Assembly (NCBI GenBank): GCA_008508345.1 | Contig: QNGE01002646.1 | Span: forward strand, 1 to 64,000 | Source of the DNA: Paragonimus westermani | Lineage: Eukaryota > Platyhelminthes > Trematoda > Plagiorchiida > Troglotrematidae | Reading direction: 5' to 3' | DNA: 64,000 bases | Shown here: positions 23,219 through 33,719 of the stretch, in pieces | Numbering within the stretch: the stretch's first letter is position 1 | Layout of the letters: each line of letters starts with the position of its first letter | Notes under the pieces: model-generated | Database searches by the model: none | Told to the model about the DNA's origin: nothing | The model's input: the letters and a program-made list of their open reading frames with translations, nothing else | Position numbers and translations under genes: made by a program

Positions 23219-25784
23219 AACAGTCTGGAGGCTCCATTGAATCTCATTCGCTGCTGTAACACATTTTAGACGTAAGTTCATTTGATTCATTGAAACAGGA
23301 TTTCTACTAAAACCTTGTGTGTATGTTATCGGAACAAAAGTGAATAGGTGTGGATAGTGGTCGTTCCGTGTTGCTCCGTGTTGAGCGAAACGCTGTAACA
23401 CACCAACCTCACGCCTGACAAGGAATGTAGCCAAAAACCTGAACTGCAGTTGTAGTCATCTCCATGAAACAATACTGAATACGGATGAACAAAGAAAAGA
23501 GGGTTGAAGGGAGAACAGACTAATCCATATTGGAAGAAGTTGTGCGATTAATAAAATATGGCCCTGACAATAGTATCCAGGAATTTCCGTCTAATTATCC
23601 TTAGGAAGATGTGGGCTCATTTTACGCCCAACGATCTACCCATCAGTATGCATTCTATCTCTCCGCAAATGAATCCCAGAAGCTGAAATCTTCTTTTATG
23701 CACATAGTACAATCAAATTTCTGTGCTGTTCAAATTGATCACCTTCATCACAACTGTTGCTAAAAATCAAACAGTACATCTCTGCGCTTCCTAATGCTAG
23801 TTCACAACAATGCGCACACTACTGTCAGCGCAGCTCGTGCAATTGCATACGTTCACTAGGTCTCACACTGAATCCTGACTTAGAAACCCCTGTTGTAAGG
23901 ATGATTGGTCGGTATAGCCATAACCTGTCATTGTTTGGACTGACCATGTACCAGTACTCTGAATGTGGAATTGAGTCGAGAACTGTTCATGTTTGGAGCC
24001 AAACATTTTCACCTGCTCTACCGGGACACGTGAAAGACCTCGTACACATAGATAACGTCTGAAGTGATACATTATCGTTTTTACACACCGTAAAGTCAAG
24101 GAAAGAGCAGTTGGATATAAAGTGTAGTCTGTGGGTTACTGGTTGTGTGGTTAAATATATCGTTGAAGCATTTGTACGTGCGTATCTGGAATCAATTGCT
24201 CCTTTACAGAAGGAGTCGGTTGGATGCCTGTGGGAATGTGGGAGCTGCAAGCAACCGCGTGTAGTTTCGTTTTCTACTGACAGAAATTCACCGCTATTAT
24301 CCACTAACACATATGTGACTGGATGTGCAAAAGCTTGACGATTGGGGGGCATAGGTGCTACACGTGTTCCGGTCACACATTCACCCTTAGTATGAGCTAA
24401 TTACGAGGAAACGTAACGGAAGAACAAGGAAGTAGAAACGAACAGAGTTTTCCATAATAAATTCTTTGATTAACTAGCAGATACCACGTAGCCAAAAACA
24501 CCGAATTTGAAACTGTTGGTTTTACTCAACTGACTGCAGTCGACTGCTAATTCACTTAGCTTTCAAGCTACTGACTACTCAACTGCTCATATACGCAAGA
24601 ACGACCAATGGACAGCCCGCTTCGTTGTCTAAACGTTTCACACACCGTTCGTCCGTGTGGTTTCCTTGAGATAACAACGAACCCTCTAATTGTTATGGCT
24701 TTAGTTGGAAAACAGAAGGCTCTTCAACCGTTAGACGATTGGGAATGCCACTGCGTCATACTGAAATTGGCAACTGCTAGAAACGTTTTCTGTTGGCCCG
24801 TTTGTCGAGAAGGTGTGATATTCATCAAAGCTGTGCCAGTTTCGTCTTATTTCAACACTGTTCAATACACCCATTCAGCCTTGCAGCCCGTGCACGTAGC
24901 AATCATGTAATGTTTCGGATTGACAACCAAAATCGCACTGAGATCATTTTTGTCTGATTGATTTCTCATGACTGATCAGATTACTTTCACCGCTCTTACT
25001 TCATGTGCGTCACCCTTCATCAGATTATGTGAAATAACTATGGAATATATGCGTTATGTTCAGCCTTCCTTTATGCGGCCTGAACGGTTCTCACCCCACT
25101 CTCTCCCACCCATTGCGTTTTGTCAGGGTCCATTCTCAGGTTGAACATCACTCACATTTGATCGCAGCCTCCGCTTTCAGATAGACTTTCCAGCCAGCCT
25201 TTTTCGTGAAGAAGCACTAGACCTGAGTTTCGCTCTCATTAGAGCTCGTCAGTATTGACAAATGGAAGAGAAACTTTGCTGCTAATTACAGTCCGAAAAT
25301 GTAGACAACGTAATCCGTTTGCTCATAGTGTATTCAGGCCAAAGCTGTGTTCTGAGTCAGTCAAGCTTCATTGTTTGTATAACAGAATTCTCCATCAGAT
25401 TTGAAGCCAACGCATTGATGCATTTGAAGGACTTCATTCTCTGCCCACCGCAGGTAATGATTCGGACAAAATTGACCCCCAGGCCATTTTCGCGATGGAG
25501 TTGGTACACATCACATCCGGAAAGATCAACAAGTGTATTGAACAAATTTGAGTTAATCTTCGGGTTGTCCAGGAACACTTCGAACTGGAAATTTGGAAAC
25601 GGTCTGCCCAGTTGGTATGTGTAATCTGTAAATTTCAGTCTGAACCTGCTGTATGGAACTGTAACACTGTGGCGTGTGATGTTTCCTGAATAACGTTGAT
25701 CTTGCAGTCCAGTTGCAGCTGATTTCCAAGCTTGTCGTTTCGTACTTTTGTGTTTGTGTGTATGTACGACTTGACCAGTATGCA
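23219..25784 (-). CDS. multi-exon extracellular-type gene (both ends open)
   Basis: Four exons join with matching phases: 25449-25784 (336 bases, 1-1), 24013-24276 (264 bases, 1-1), 23867-23958 (92 bases, 1-0) and 23219-23443 (225 bases, 0-0). Donors are GTGGGC, GTGAAA, GTGAGA and GTGAGT; acceptors include GGTTTACAG and ATTTCTGTCAG. The first exon has VPYSRFRLKFTDYTYQLG, then FQFEVFLDN and a GCDVYQLH cysteine. The second has eight Cys, with NASTIYL and NCSF sequons. The third is aromatic (EYWYMVSPNNDRLWLYRP). This beta-rich, glycosylated pattern faintly recalls CUB domains, but the usual cysteines do not line up, so I leave it unnamed. The first exon's 5' edge has alternative phase-1 acceptors. 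A 33-base micro-exon near 22740-22780 (AVINTPTGTEL, donor GTAAGA) may follow. Repeat copy 2 lies in the first intron. Confidence 0.6.
24341..24772 (+). repeat. 432-base dispersed repeat, copy 2
   Basis: This is the near-identical partner of 10110-10541 and lies within an intron of the minus-strand gene at 23.2-25.8 kb. The shared + frame is open through the repeat and continues to 24910. The single mismatch implies a very recent copy or gene conversion. Confidence 0.9.
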
Positions 25785-26068
25785 CTGTAAACCTATTCAG
25801 TTCTCTCCAATTAGAATATTTCTTAAAGCGGATTGATTCGTTGTGACCAAACTCCATGTGGCTAATTATGTGGACCAAACATGTTCTCGAATAAAGCAGT
25901 TTCAATGTATATTACACCCAACTTCTTCAAGTGAGTATCGCTTAAACTTCTGTACGCTTAACAAAATCTCCCGATGTGCACGTCACAATTAATCGGGCGG
26001 TTCAGATAGGGGAGCTACATGCGGGTTCTAACTCTCTCTGTTTAACTTGAAAGCGTGAAACTTGCACC

Positions 26069-26299
26069 TCACAGAATGGATGGTGAGGTATTTTGAAATT
26101 TTTCGTAAAGCAAGCTGACCTTTTCCGAAATCAGTGAGTTCTCTATCCTCCTGCCAAGTATCATTGGCATCAATATAATTAGAACGTTGACACAATGTCT
26201 AATCCTAAATGTCGATATACTGATAAGCTCATTCTGTTCTACAGGCTTAAATAATAAAGTGAAACGTATCACTGGTTTCATAGTCTCATGACTATACAT
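26069..26299 (-). CDS. possible exon with hydrophobic segment
   Basis: Seventy-six codons are open on minus. They include RHCVNVLIILMPMILGRR, a possible membrane helix, then LISEKVSLLYEKFQN. A GTCAGC donor could end it, and no convincing acceptor was found. It lies upstream of the 23.2-25.8 kb gene on the same strand and might be one of its 5' exons. Confidence 0.25.
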   Translation of the reverse strand: MYSHETMKPVIRFTLLFKPVEQNELISISTFRIRHCVNVLIILMPMILGRRIENSLISEKVSLLYEKFQNTSPSIL

Positions 26300-26602
26300 A
26301 ACTCAGTGGATTGCTGATGAATCGTTCGCTCTCAAAATCTACGGTTTAACCAGCAAATACTCATCCGACGAGCTTGCCGGTATAAATGATTAGTAACCGC
26401 TTAAGAACTAAATGCACTTCATGGGTTAACAGCGGTTTACGGGTCATGCGCCAATCAGAGTGCCGTTGGTAGACTCCAGCGTAAACTGTTTGAGAAATCC
26501 TGCCGGGCAGTCGATCCCCTGAATCATTTGGTGGATTCCATATGAGACAGTGAGACGGGTGGGTAACCGAGTCCAAATGTGAAATTTCCGAGCTCCTGGT
26601 GT

Positions 26603-26682
26603 GGCTTCGTAGCTCAGCTGGTAGAGCGCTTGCTGCGTAGAGGCATGCTGTGTCTGTCGCTAGTTTGAATCCAGTCGAAGCC
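26603..26682 (+). tRNA. tRNA pseudogene or head of a tRNA-derived SINE
   Basis: The 80-base segment starts GGCTTCG and ends CGAAGCC, a perfect 7-bp acceptor stem. It has an intact A box with D-stem (TAGCTCAGCTGGTAGAGC). The T arm (CTAG-TTTGAAT-CCAG) is close to a B box but mispaired, the anticodon stem is imperfect, and the variable region is too long. No TTTTT terminator follows directly. A decayed tRNA gene or SINE 5' end fits better than a working tRNA, and the anticodon cannot be assigned safely. The sequence just upstream (26361-26600) may belong to the same element. Confidence 0.65.
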
Positions 26683-26923
26683 CTTACTTTTCACAGTTGG
26701 GTCTCATCTAGACTGAGGTAAGCTGACGAAGAAAACCGTAATGATACAGACGTAGGCCGAGTTGAGCGGCTTACTACGAGGCCATTGTCTACCGTGTAAG
26801 CAAGAGTCTCAACTGTAATAGAACGCCAGAAGATGTGCAGGCGTTGCCAGATTCCTCAGGGAAACAATGAAATAGAAAACAACTTTCGCTATCGCGCCTG
26901 CTGAATAGTAAGTTGCTGAGGAA

Positions 26924-26963
26924 GGTGATATCAATGCAAAGAATTTGCTATTGATATCTCACC
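26924..26963. repeat. hairpin-forming inverted repeat
   Basis: GGTGATATCAAT and ATTGATATCTCACC face each other across 14 bases and pair with one 2-base bulge. No gene role is visible. It lies between the tRNA-like element and the + gene at 27.05 kb. Confidence 0.6.
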
Positions 26964-27051
26964 ATCCATTTGGGTTGATTTAGAAGGAGAACGTGAGCGC
27001 TGATGTTTCAGTGAGAGGGTTAAAAGGCCTAGAGAGTTTTCCCACTGGTAC

Positions 27052-27475
27052 ATGCGATGCTTGAAGGCGTCTATGGGTCACAATCAAGGCAACGTTCCAT
27101 TGTCTCATCGCCGTGTAGGTGTGTTGTTGATTTTTTTCAAGAATAGGGTTGTCGAATCTGACTTACCTGCTTCGTCGTCCTCCGCAGCACACCAGTTTAA
27201 TGGACCAAATATCGGTTATGATATTTCCCATATACTAGTGAGAATCTCCATTATCAGCGTTGAAACGACCACATACTGGGCGACCGTTCAACCTACAGTT
27301 ATTCGGTACTGTAGACGAAACTGTTCGAGTCGAATGGGGAAGAGATAGCGTTTTGTTCTTGATGTTTTTCAGTCTACTCCAAGTATTTTGTTGTATTAAT
27401 CTGTTACCTCTAGAGAAATGCTTCAGTTTGCTGACACCCAGCACCTCTCTCAAGTTCACAGTTCCGACATTCTAA
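27052..27475 (+). CDS. two-exon gene, C-terminal hydrophobic segment
   Basis: The likely model is exon 1 from ATG 27052 to about 27212 (donor G|GTTATG, phase 1) and exon 2 from 27256 (acceptor CTCCATTATCAG, phase 1) to a TAA at 27473-27475, with an intron of about 43 bases. Exon 1 contains a Ser/Ala-rich stretch (ASSSSAAHQFNGPNIG). A strong internal acceptor (GATTTTTTTCAAG) at 27142 and a donor CTA|GTGAGA at 27238 allow other forms. Exon 2 has an acidic segment (GTVDETVRVEWGRD), then a membrane-like run (SVLFLMFFSLLQVFCCINLL) near the C-terminus. The function is unknown. Confidence 0.5.
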
Positions 27476-27993
27476 ATTCAATCATTCTGTATGGGCTATA
27501 TTACGGAAAATTTGAGCATTTATGTGACCATCATCCGACGGAGCTGTAATCACTAGGGTTACGACAACTTTATCAGTCTTCCAGTAAGTCTGTACTTCGT
27601 ATGATTACGATTTGTATACAGTAACTGGAAAACTAGTCCATTTTAACTTAGATCTTGTATCGATTGTCATTTTCAGATTCGAGTTCAAAGCAATATTGTA
27701 TTCGGTGTACTACTTCTACCATTTCTCACTACTTTGCAAAATCGATGATTTAGCTATCCGCTCAATATACAATACATGTTTGTAAGTAAGGGTACCACAT
27801 GAAAGTCGGTTGTGCTTGCAGTGTGAGACTCCGCTGAAACTAATTCATGTGAAAGGTTCACAGACGTCAACTAATGTATGTCCATGTTGGGCAACTGGGC
27901 TCAGCTTCTACACAACCAAACCTTAGCTTTATCCACAAGTTTTGCTGCGTTCCGCTGTTTTCGTGGCATTCACACGAATTGTGAACACATTCT

Positions 27994-30466
27994 TTATGAA
28001 TATGCGGAATGCTTGACCATTAGCTGACTAACTGAACTCTCCACTGAGGAGATTAGCTTCAGTTCCGGCATTTCCAATGTATCTAACTGTTGTGTGTCTG
28101 GGTTTTATATCAAAACAACTGAGCATATGCTCACTACTCTGAAAATGGTTTGCATAATTCACTCCACGCGATGCTACTCAGGCTTTCTTTGACAGCCCTA
28201 CCTGGTACAACATTCGGATGGTATCTGCTGGCAGACGAGAGAAAGTTTGTCCCTATTCTATCTGTTTTCACACATATCGAATCAAGTCTTGATTGACAAG
28301 TGCTGTATATGATAGTCTTCAATCCGTTTTACTCTGAGCCTGTATATTCTCTGTCAAGTCGTCCACCGTATGACTCACTGACGTTAAGTTTAAACTGTTG
28401 TGTTGTGACAGCGTGAAATATCTGCTTAAGAAGTCGCACTGAATAGTCCTCTGAATTCTTGAGAAAACCAGCCAGAGAAAATAAATGCCTATGACAAAGT
28501 TGTCCGGACGTCACTGACTGATGAGGTGCTCATGACCGGAAAGATACTATGAGCCCCCTTTCACTAAGTTTAGTAAATATGTCTTCATTCGTGAATCTGT
28601 CCTCGTAAAATTAATTAGATTTTGTTCACGTAGTACTAAGTGTAAGAACTGTAGACAGGTTATCTCACCATCGTTTTTCACATTGCCAATAAGTAGCCTA
28701 CGAACAGTAATTTAGAATGGAGGACCCCGGAAACATAACCCTGTACAAAGATCACTTATACATACCAACATTTACACGAAAATATATGCAACTTTACGCC
28801 AAAACTTAAAAATGGTCTGGAGACAACACTACACCTTATGCTATGAATCTGTGTCCATTAGCCACCATGATCCACTAAGCATCGCTCCGTCCAGGGTTCA
28901 GTAACAGTAACATTAAGATTCATATACGTCAACTGGGTGATGCTATCAACCATATGATCCTCAATTACACTGGCGACGGATTTCACCAACCATTGCATAT
29001 AAGGTTTTATTAGGCTGCCTGATTTACACGGAACCAGCTAACGTCACACTTATTGACTTTCGCCTGCATGAACCAGTGAGCTGCGTTATGAAATTATGTT
29101 CAGTACCAAGCCGAGCGCGTAAGGTATCTGGAATTTTGTGAACTCATGAATTTTGAACGCTACATTCATGCCTACACTTCAGCAGCCGGTCAGTTAAAAT
29201 GTCAGTGAAACTCATCATCTACTGGAAATCAATTGATAACTGAATTGCCCCACACAACTTTCGTAAATAGAGCAGGTGCAGTGGGAAACACATTGGACTC
29301 GACGCTCAAGTTCACTATGCTGACTTGGAAATCAAGTTTTATCCGCAGTCGTGGTTGGTTCCGATATTGTTACGTCCTGTTCAGTAGCCAGTGTTACTCA
29401 TGCAAATCAGTGCACCCAGAAACATCCCAGTTCTATCCAAATCGTTTAAAGCGCTACATCAGTATAGCGAATCCGCAAAGCATGTTTTATTGGACGAAGA
29501 TGTACAGAGGTTGTTTTGCGATGCTCTCTCTGCCTTAAAGAGTTTGGCAAGCATATTGTGCACATATATTTAATAGTGAGTGCTCGAGGATTCGGCCAAT
29601 TCCCAGTTCAATATCAAAAATCTGTTGGTTGTCTTTGCATTCACATAAACTTTCTTGCCGGCTGTTGTAGGTCTGTGCAAAATTAACGAGCTCTACCACG
29701 AGCAAAACTTGGAATCAGTGTTTCTTTTTGAAACAGGCTGCCTGATGAATTTATCTAAACGTGAAGGTAACGATTACATGTGAGAAATGTATGACTTCAA
29801 ACGCATACATATCATACATCATATTCGTAAACATTTCACACATTTTATATCACTGACGTTACCATCGTTCGGGTTTGGTATAGTTTTACGGGAGTGTGCT
29901 GACCAGTAGCTATTTAGTCAGATTAAAAGTCAGTTTAACGTTCCTGCGGATGGTTCTCTGTTCAGGCAATATTTCCCAGTTTTCCGTATATGCAGCTTTC
30001 ACTTGATCGTCCAGTCCAACGCCATTCGGTCGAACTCGGTTTTTTATCAAAACAGTTCCCCGATGTGTGGAAGTGAACTGATGAGTCAAAGTAAAATTCA
30101 TGGAGAGCGGTTGATGACGTGAGCACTCCCACAATGTAATGAGGATCCGGCTTATGCACATTGTAAATTGTGTTAATCCGTCTCGATCGCACCGTCAAAT
30201 GTTGCAGCGGAAACTTGTAGGACAAGATCCTTTATCAGGGTTTAATAAGACGTTACGTCCAACGTCAAATTGATTTATTCACTCTGGTCAAGTGATTAAC
30301 CGAATTGTGCACATCAACCAGTGTGTGGCATGATCTCGGCAAAAAACAATGCCCACCATGCCCGTGCTCCCTAGGACTATGTAGTACTGTGTCAGGTTGC
30401 CTTTTGTTGGGAGGTTAAACCGATTGATAGACCATACTAAACGTCTTGTGGACAAACCAGTACATT
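27994..30466 (-). CDS. five-exon gene with micro-exons (5' end open), extracellular-type
   Basis: Exons in order are 30357-30466 (1-0), 30003-30213 (0-1), 28379-28450 (72 bases, 1-1), 28202-28261 (60 bases, 1-1) and 27994-28097 (terminal, TAA). Donors are GTGGGC, GTGAAA, GTGAGT and GTAGGG. The first acceptor has a long pyrimidine tract (CCGCTCATTTTTAG). The first two exons have sparse Cys, an NLT sequon, and a Trp/aromatic-rich end (TEWRWTGRS). The two micro-exons read DYSVRLLKQIFHAV and RIGTNFLSSASRYHPNVVP. The last exon is helical (LEMPELKLISSVESSVSQLM). The 5' signal exon was not found; the next gene upstream on the same strand ends at 31052. The family is not recognised, but matching phases at every junction make the model credible. 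Confidence 0.6.
29392..29573 (+). CDS. terminal exon on the opposite strand, helical
   Basis: A CAGTAGCCAG acceptor (phase 1) opens 59 codons to a TAA. The residues are strongly helical (HVLLDEDVQRLFCDALSALK) and end ILCTYI. A possible upstream exon on + near 29230-29275 (NRAG, donor GTGCAG, phase 1) would join with an intron of about 114 bases. It lies within the large intron of the minus-strand gene at 28.0-30.5 kb. Confidence 0.4.
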
Positions 30467-31051
30467 CTAAAAATGAGCGGAAAGGAAAGAACACTTGTAA
30501 ACGGAGTTCCAGGTTGTCTTAAATATACATCTTTATTCCTGGATAGCTAAACTGTTAAAATATATATCAGATCAACAGAGCTGGACATTTTCAAATGCTG
30601 TATGTCAAGTGGGTGTCGGTGACGTAAGTGTAGTTGATATGCGTACCTCCTAGATTGGGTATTTTTCATTGCGACTGTTGATGAAAACGCATGCTCTTTA
30701 TAGGGGAACAAAACATAGCGTTCTCATCACTTGTTGGGTTACTTTGATGCAGCTGTTTTAAATGGATGCTGGTTGTGAATTCGGCACGCTTTGAATACCT
30801 GCTTGTCATATTTGGTCTTCAAGAGAGAAAACGCCATGCCAACAGACTTAGGTGGGCATTTGGAAACACTACGTGATGACCAGTCTGTCTCAGAAACGAC
30901 ACCAAAACAACTGGACTTTTGAACTTATGTTGGATCAAAAGTCGATCACTGAGGACTCATGCGGTGAATCACCTATAGAGAGGACAGTTCGCGGAGGGGG
31001 CTGAATTACCGTTTAACACTTGGCACGTAAGTATTGGCGACAAAAGGTGGT

Positions 31052-31441
31052 TCAGATGGTAGTTGGCTTAATCACACGCTGACGCGCTGTTGCAGATACT
31101 TCGCACAAAATCAAACATGTTGAAGATTTGCATCCGACATCCTGATGCAAGAAGCGAGTCAAGCGGAGCAAAATCCCCAGTTGTGAAAACTCCACTGAAT
31201 TGGTACAGGTGACTTCGTTCTTGTATTCCAGTTTAAGATGCCTGGACTTCTCACTGGGAGAAGGAAAGCATTCCGGGATAACTGCTAGAAAGCTCGTACA
31301 ACTGTTCCTCACCGAATAATTTTGATCCCCATAAGTGAAGAGGAAAGCTTCTGATGATCGTCTTCTGGGACTCCTCGGACGTATTTTCCATGATGTTGTG
31401 TCTATTGCAAACTGGCAAACCCTCATAGTTTGCGTTTTCAT
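31052..31441 (-). CDS. gene with a 31-base intron (5' end open)
   Basis: Exon 31313-31441 (129 bases, phase 1-1) follows an ideal acceptor (ACTGTCACAGTTTAG) and ends at G|GTGAGG. The next exon, 31052-31281, begins after GCTTTCTAGCAG in phase 1 and runs 76 codons to TGA. The intron between them is only 31 bases, near the minimum reported for flukes. The first exon reads NYEGLPVCNRHNIMENTSEE. The second has six Cys and a basic, helical middle (LGILLRLTRFLHQ). The whole span is also open without splicing in one frame, which is why splicing must be checked. A possible 5' exon is the short frame starting at an ATG near 31823. No domain is recognised. Confidence 0.55.
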   Translation of the reverse strand: MKTQTMRVCQFAIDTTSWKIRPRSPRRRSSEAFLFTYGDQNYSVRNSCTSFLAVIPECFPSPSEKSRHLKLEYKNEVTCTNSVEFSQLGILLRLTRFLHQDVGCKSSTCLILCEVSATARQRVIKPTTI

Positions 31442-32174
31442 CTAAACTGTGACAGTATCCTTCATCAGGACTACACCTAGTAGAATTGAGTGGGAACCAA
31501 GCCGTGTGACCAATGCAGTCCAAAATGTTGCAAAAATCGGAGAGAAAATTGGGTCAGTATATAAAATAAACAACGTGCTAAAGACAGTCCGACCTCCACA
31601 TCAGTAAGTCGGAGAAAGTTTAACAGTAAACCACGTGTTCAGTGGACAAGAGACGGTTTGCGTGGGCTAATAGAAAACAGATGTCCCTAATGAGACCTCC
31701 TGAACTGTCAAAACTAAGGCATTTTTTGACCACAAAAATTCCATTAATGATACGACAGAAGAATGAGGAGAGTCCTGTAATCCATTGCAGAACTGATAAA
31801 AACAATCAACAAACACAGTAAACATGAGGTTCGCTTGATTGTGAAGTACATTGCCACATCACCATGCGTATACTGACCTACAAAGCCGTCGGATAGGCTG
31901 ATTGTTCACCGGGATTTCTGAGCCTCATTGTTCATAAATCACAAGCAGTCCGATGCCTCACCATCTGAACCAAAACTGTTACGTACAAATATTCCGGAAA
32001 ATTTATACTTCTCAGCTCCATTTTTTGCGGCAGGCCACAAAGACTCAATGTTCTTCAGCTCGGCTGGCGGGTCGATTGCCACGACCGCAACATCTGGAAA
32101 TAACAATCAAATGCTCTTAAAACAATGCTTTATTGAAAGAACAAAGCACACGGTAACTTGTGGATATTACAAAT

Positions 32175-33082
32175 CTATGACATGCATTTAGATCGTATGC
32201 AGCTCGCGGAGCAACAATCGTTATTCCAGCTGCATTGGGAGCCACTCTGTTTGCAATTTTGGCATATTCTGTACACTCGCGACACGAAGAAACATCTAAG
32301 TTCTGGTGTTAGGGACACCACACTGTTTTCCAAATGATGAGCAAATTCCTGCCCAACTGCCTGCTGTTTGGAGGTGGGGTTGAAATGGAAACCACGAGAC
32401 GGCATCAGGAAGTTTATTCAAAAAACAGCTGGTTGACAATACAGACATTCACAGCTAAACGGGACCTTGTAAAATATTTTTGGCAATCTTAATACAAGTG
32501 TGTTAATTGGATCACAGGTATCATTGCGCTCCAAAGGTCTCGAATGGCAAAGCAGTAATATTTGAGTTGGTTTACTTCACACTCCATAATTCGTATTCAT
32601 CTAAAGTAAAATGGCTTTGATAAGAGGCTACGAAGAAGTATGGACACAATTTTTACATATATAATGAGTTGCTTGATGCAGGTGCAGACTCACAGACTGG
32701 CCTACAAACAGCATGTTTCAGAATTCAATTTGACAATAAAGACATCTTGAACATTCTTCACGAGAAACTACATCAAATGTAAGGACAAATCATGGATTGT
32801 TGGGGTCAGTTAAACAATAAACAAATTTTGTACGTAAATAGGCATTAGTGAATATGCATACCGCTACGTTTTGTCAACATCGACTTTAAAAATATGATGA
32901 TCAGTTGAACTAAATGAAACACGATAACGTCGAAACTACAGCTTGGATAGTAGAGAGCAAAATTATGAGCTAGAGAATGCATGCTAAGTAGCAAAATTAA
33001 AAATTACAGATTAAACGCTGTACTCACTTTGAACAATCAGCAGTATGAACAAAAGTAGAAACAATGTGGGAGGATACATCAT
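32175..33082 (-). pseudogene. cystine-knot (UPF0506-like) secreted protein gene, frameshifted
   Basis: It has the same layout as the gene at 61.4-62.4 kb. Exon 1 (33028-33082) encodes a signal peptide ending LLFILLIVQ and stops at a GTGAGT donor, phase 1. Exon 2 follows a pyrimidine-rich acceptor (CACCTCCAAACAG, start 32363 or 32360) and runs to a TAG at 32175. A 664-base intron separates them. In exon 2 the first frame begins WAGIC, giving C-x6-C. About 14 bases seem lost near 32300-32315 compared with the sister gene, which removes the CC pair and brings a TAG into frame at 32296-32298. Downstream, in another frame, the second domain is intact (ELRC-x8-ICQNC, then C-x6-C-x5-CC-x3-C-x4-C). 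AATAAA lies at 32129-32134 on this strand. It is either a recent pseudogene or an assembly error. An acceptor at 32302/32303 could instead join the signal exon to domain 2 alone. Confidence 0.7.
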
Positions 33083-33541
33083 TTGAACAAAAGTTGATTG
33101 CTTACGAATCAACTGCTAGTTATAGTGTTTTGTCTCATCAATGATAATGATAAGCGCGCAGCTGGGCGTTCTCAAACTGTTTGTCTTCTGTCTTTAGCTG
33201 AAAAAATCGTACCGAAAAACACATCCTAGAGGACTGCAAATCTGTTCTCACAAAGTATATCCGATGGCGTGAGTTGTGCTTATCTTGTCGCCCTGGTTGA
33301 CCTACAATTCAATTTCAGGACCCACACCCGCTCACACTAAAATGAGCTAGTTTGATCGAACACCCCTCCTGATGCACAATAGCACAAGCCTAGTTGATCA
33401 ATGACAGTCCGAAAGGGATACACTGTGATGAACGCCCTCAGTTTTTACTCGAATGTTCGTTAAAATGCAACAAAATGACTAGTCAAGTCAATTTCCAAAA
33501 AGTGCCTCAATACCGTAGTATGTTGGTAAAAGATATCTCAC

Positions 33542-33712
33542 TGATTCCTGATTCTGTATGCAAATGACGGCCACCAGTGTCTCGTAAACCGAAGCGACAG
33601 CGTACTCAAACCTGTCTGGTGAGAAGATAGAGGAGGAAAGTGAAGCACCCACCCGGCGCATCAAACATGGACAGAAAACCGTGAGGTCTGCCTGTTCTGT
33701 TTGGTTGGTCAT
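33542..33712 (-). CDS. possible first exon, function unknown
   Basis: An ATG at 33712 opens 57 codons to a GTGAGA donor in phase 0; without splicing the frame stops at 33488. It starts MTNQTEQADLTVFCPCLMRR and ends in a hydrophobic run (YETLVAVICIQNQ). The downstream exon was not identified. Confidence 0.35.
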
Positions 33713-33719
33713 TTTCTCA

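Noticed and set aside
28505..28550. Second CTGATGAG ... GGAAAG arrangement
   Set aside because: An extra base interrupts the conserved core and no stem I/III partner is present.
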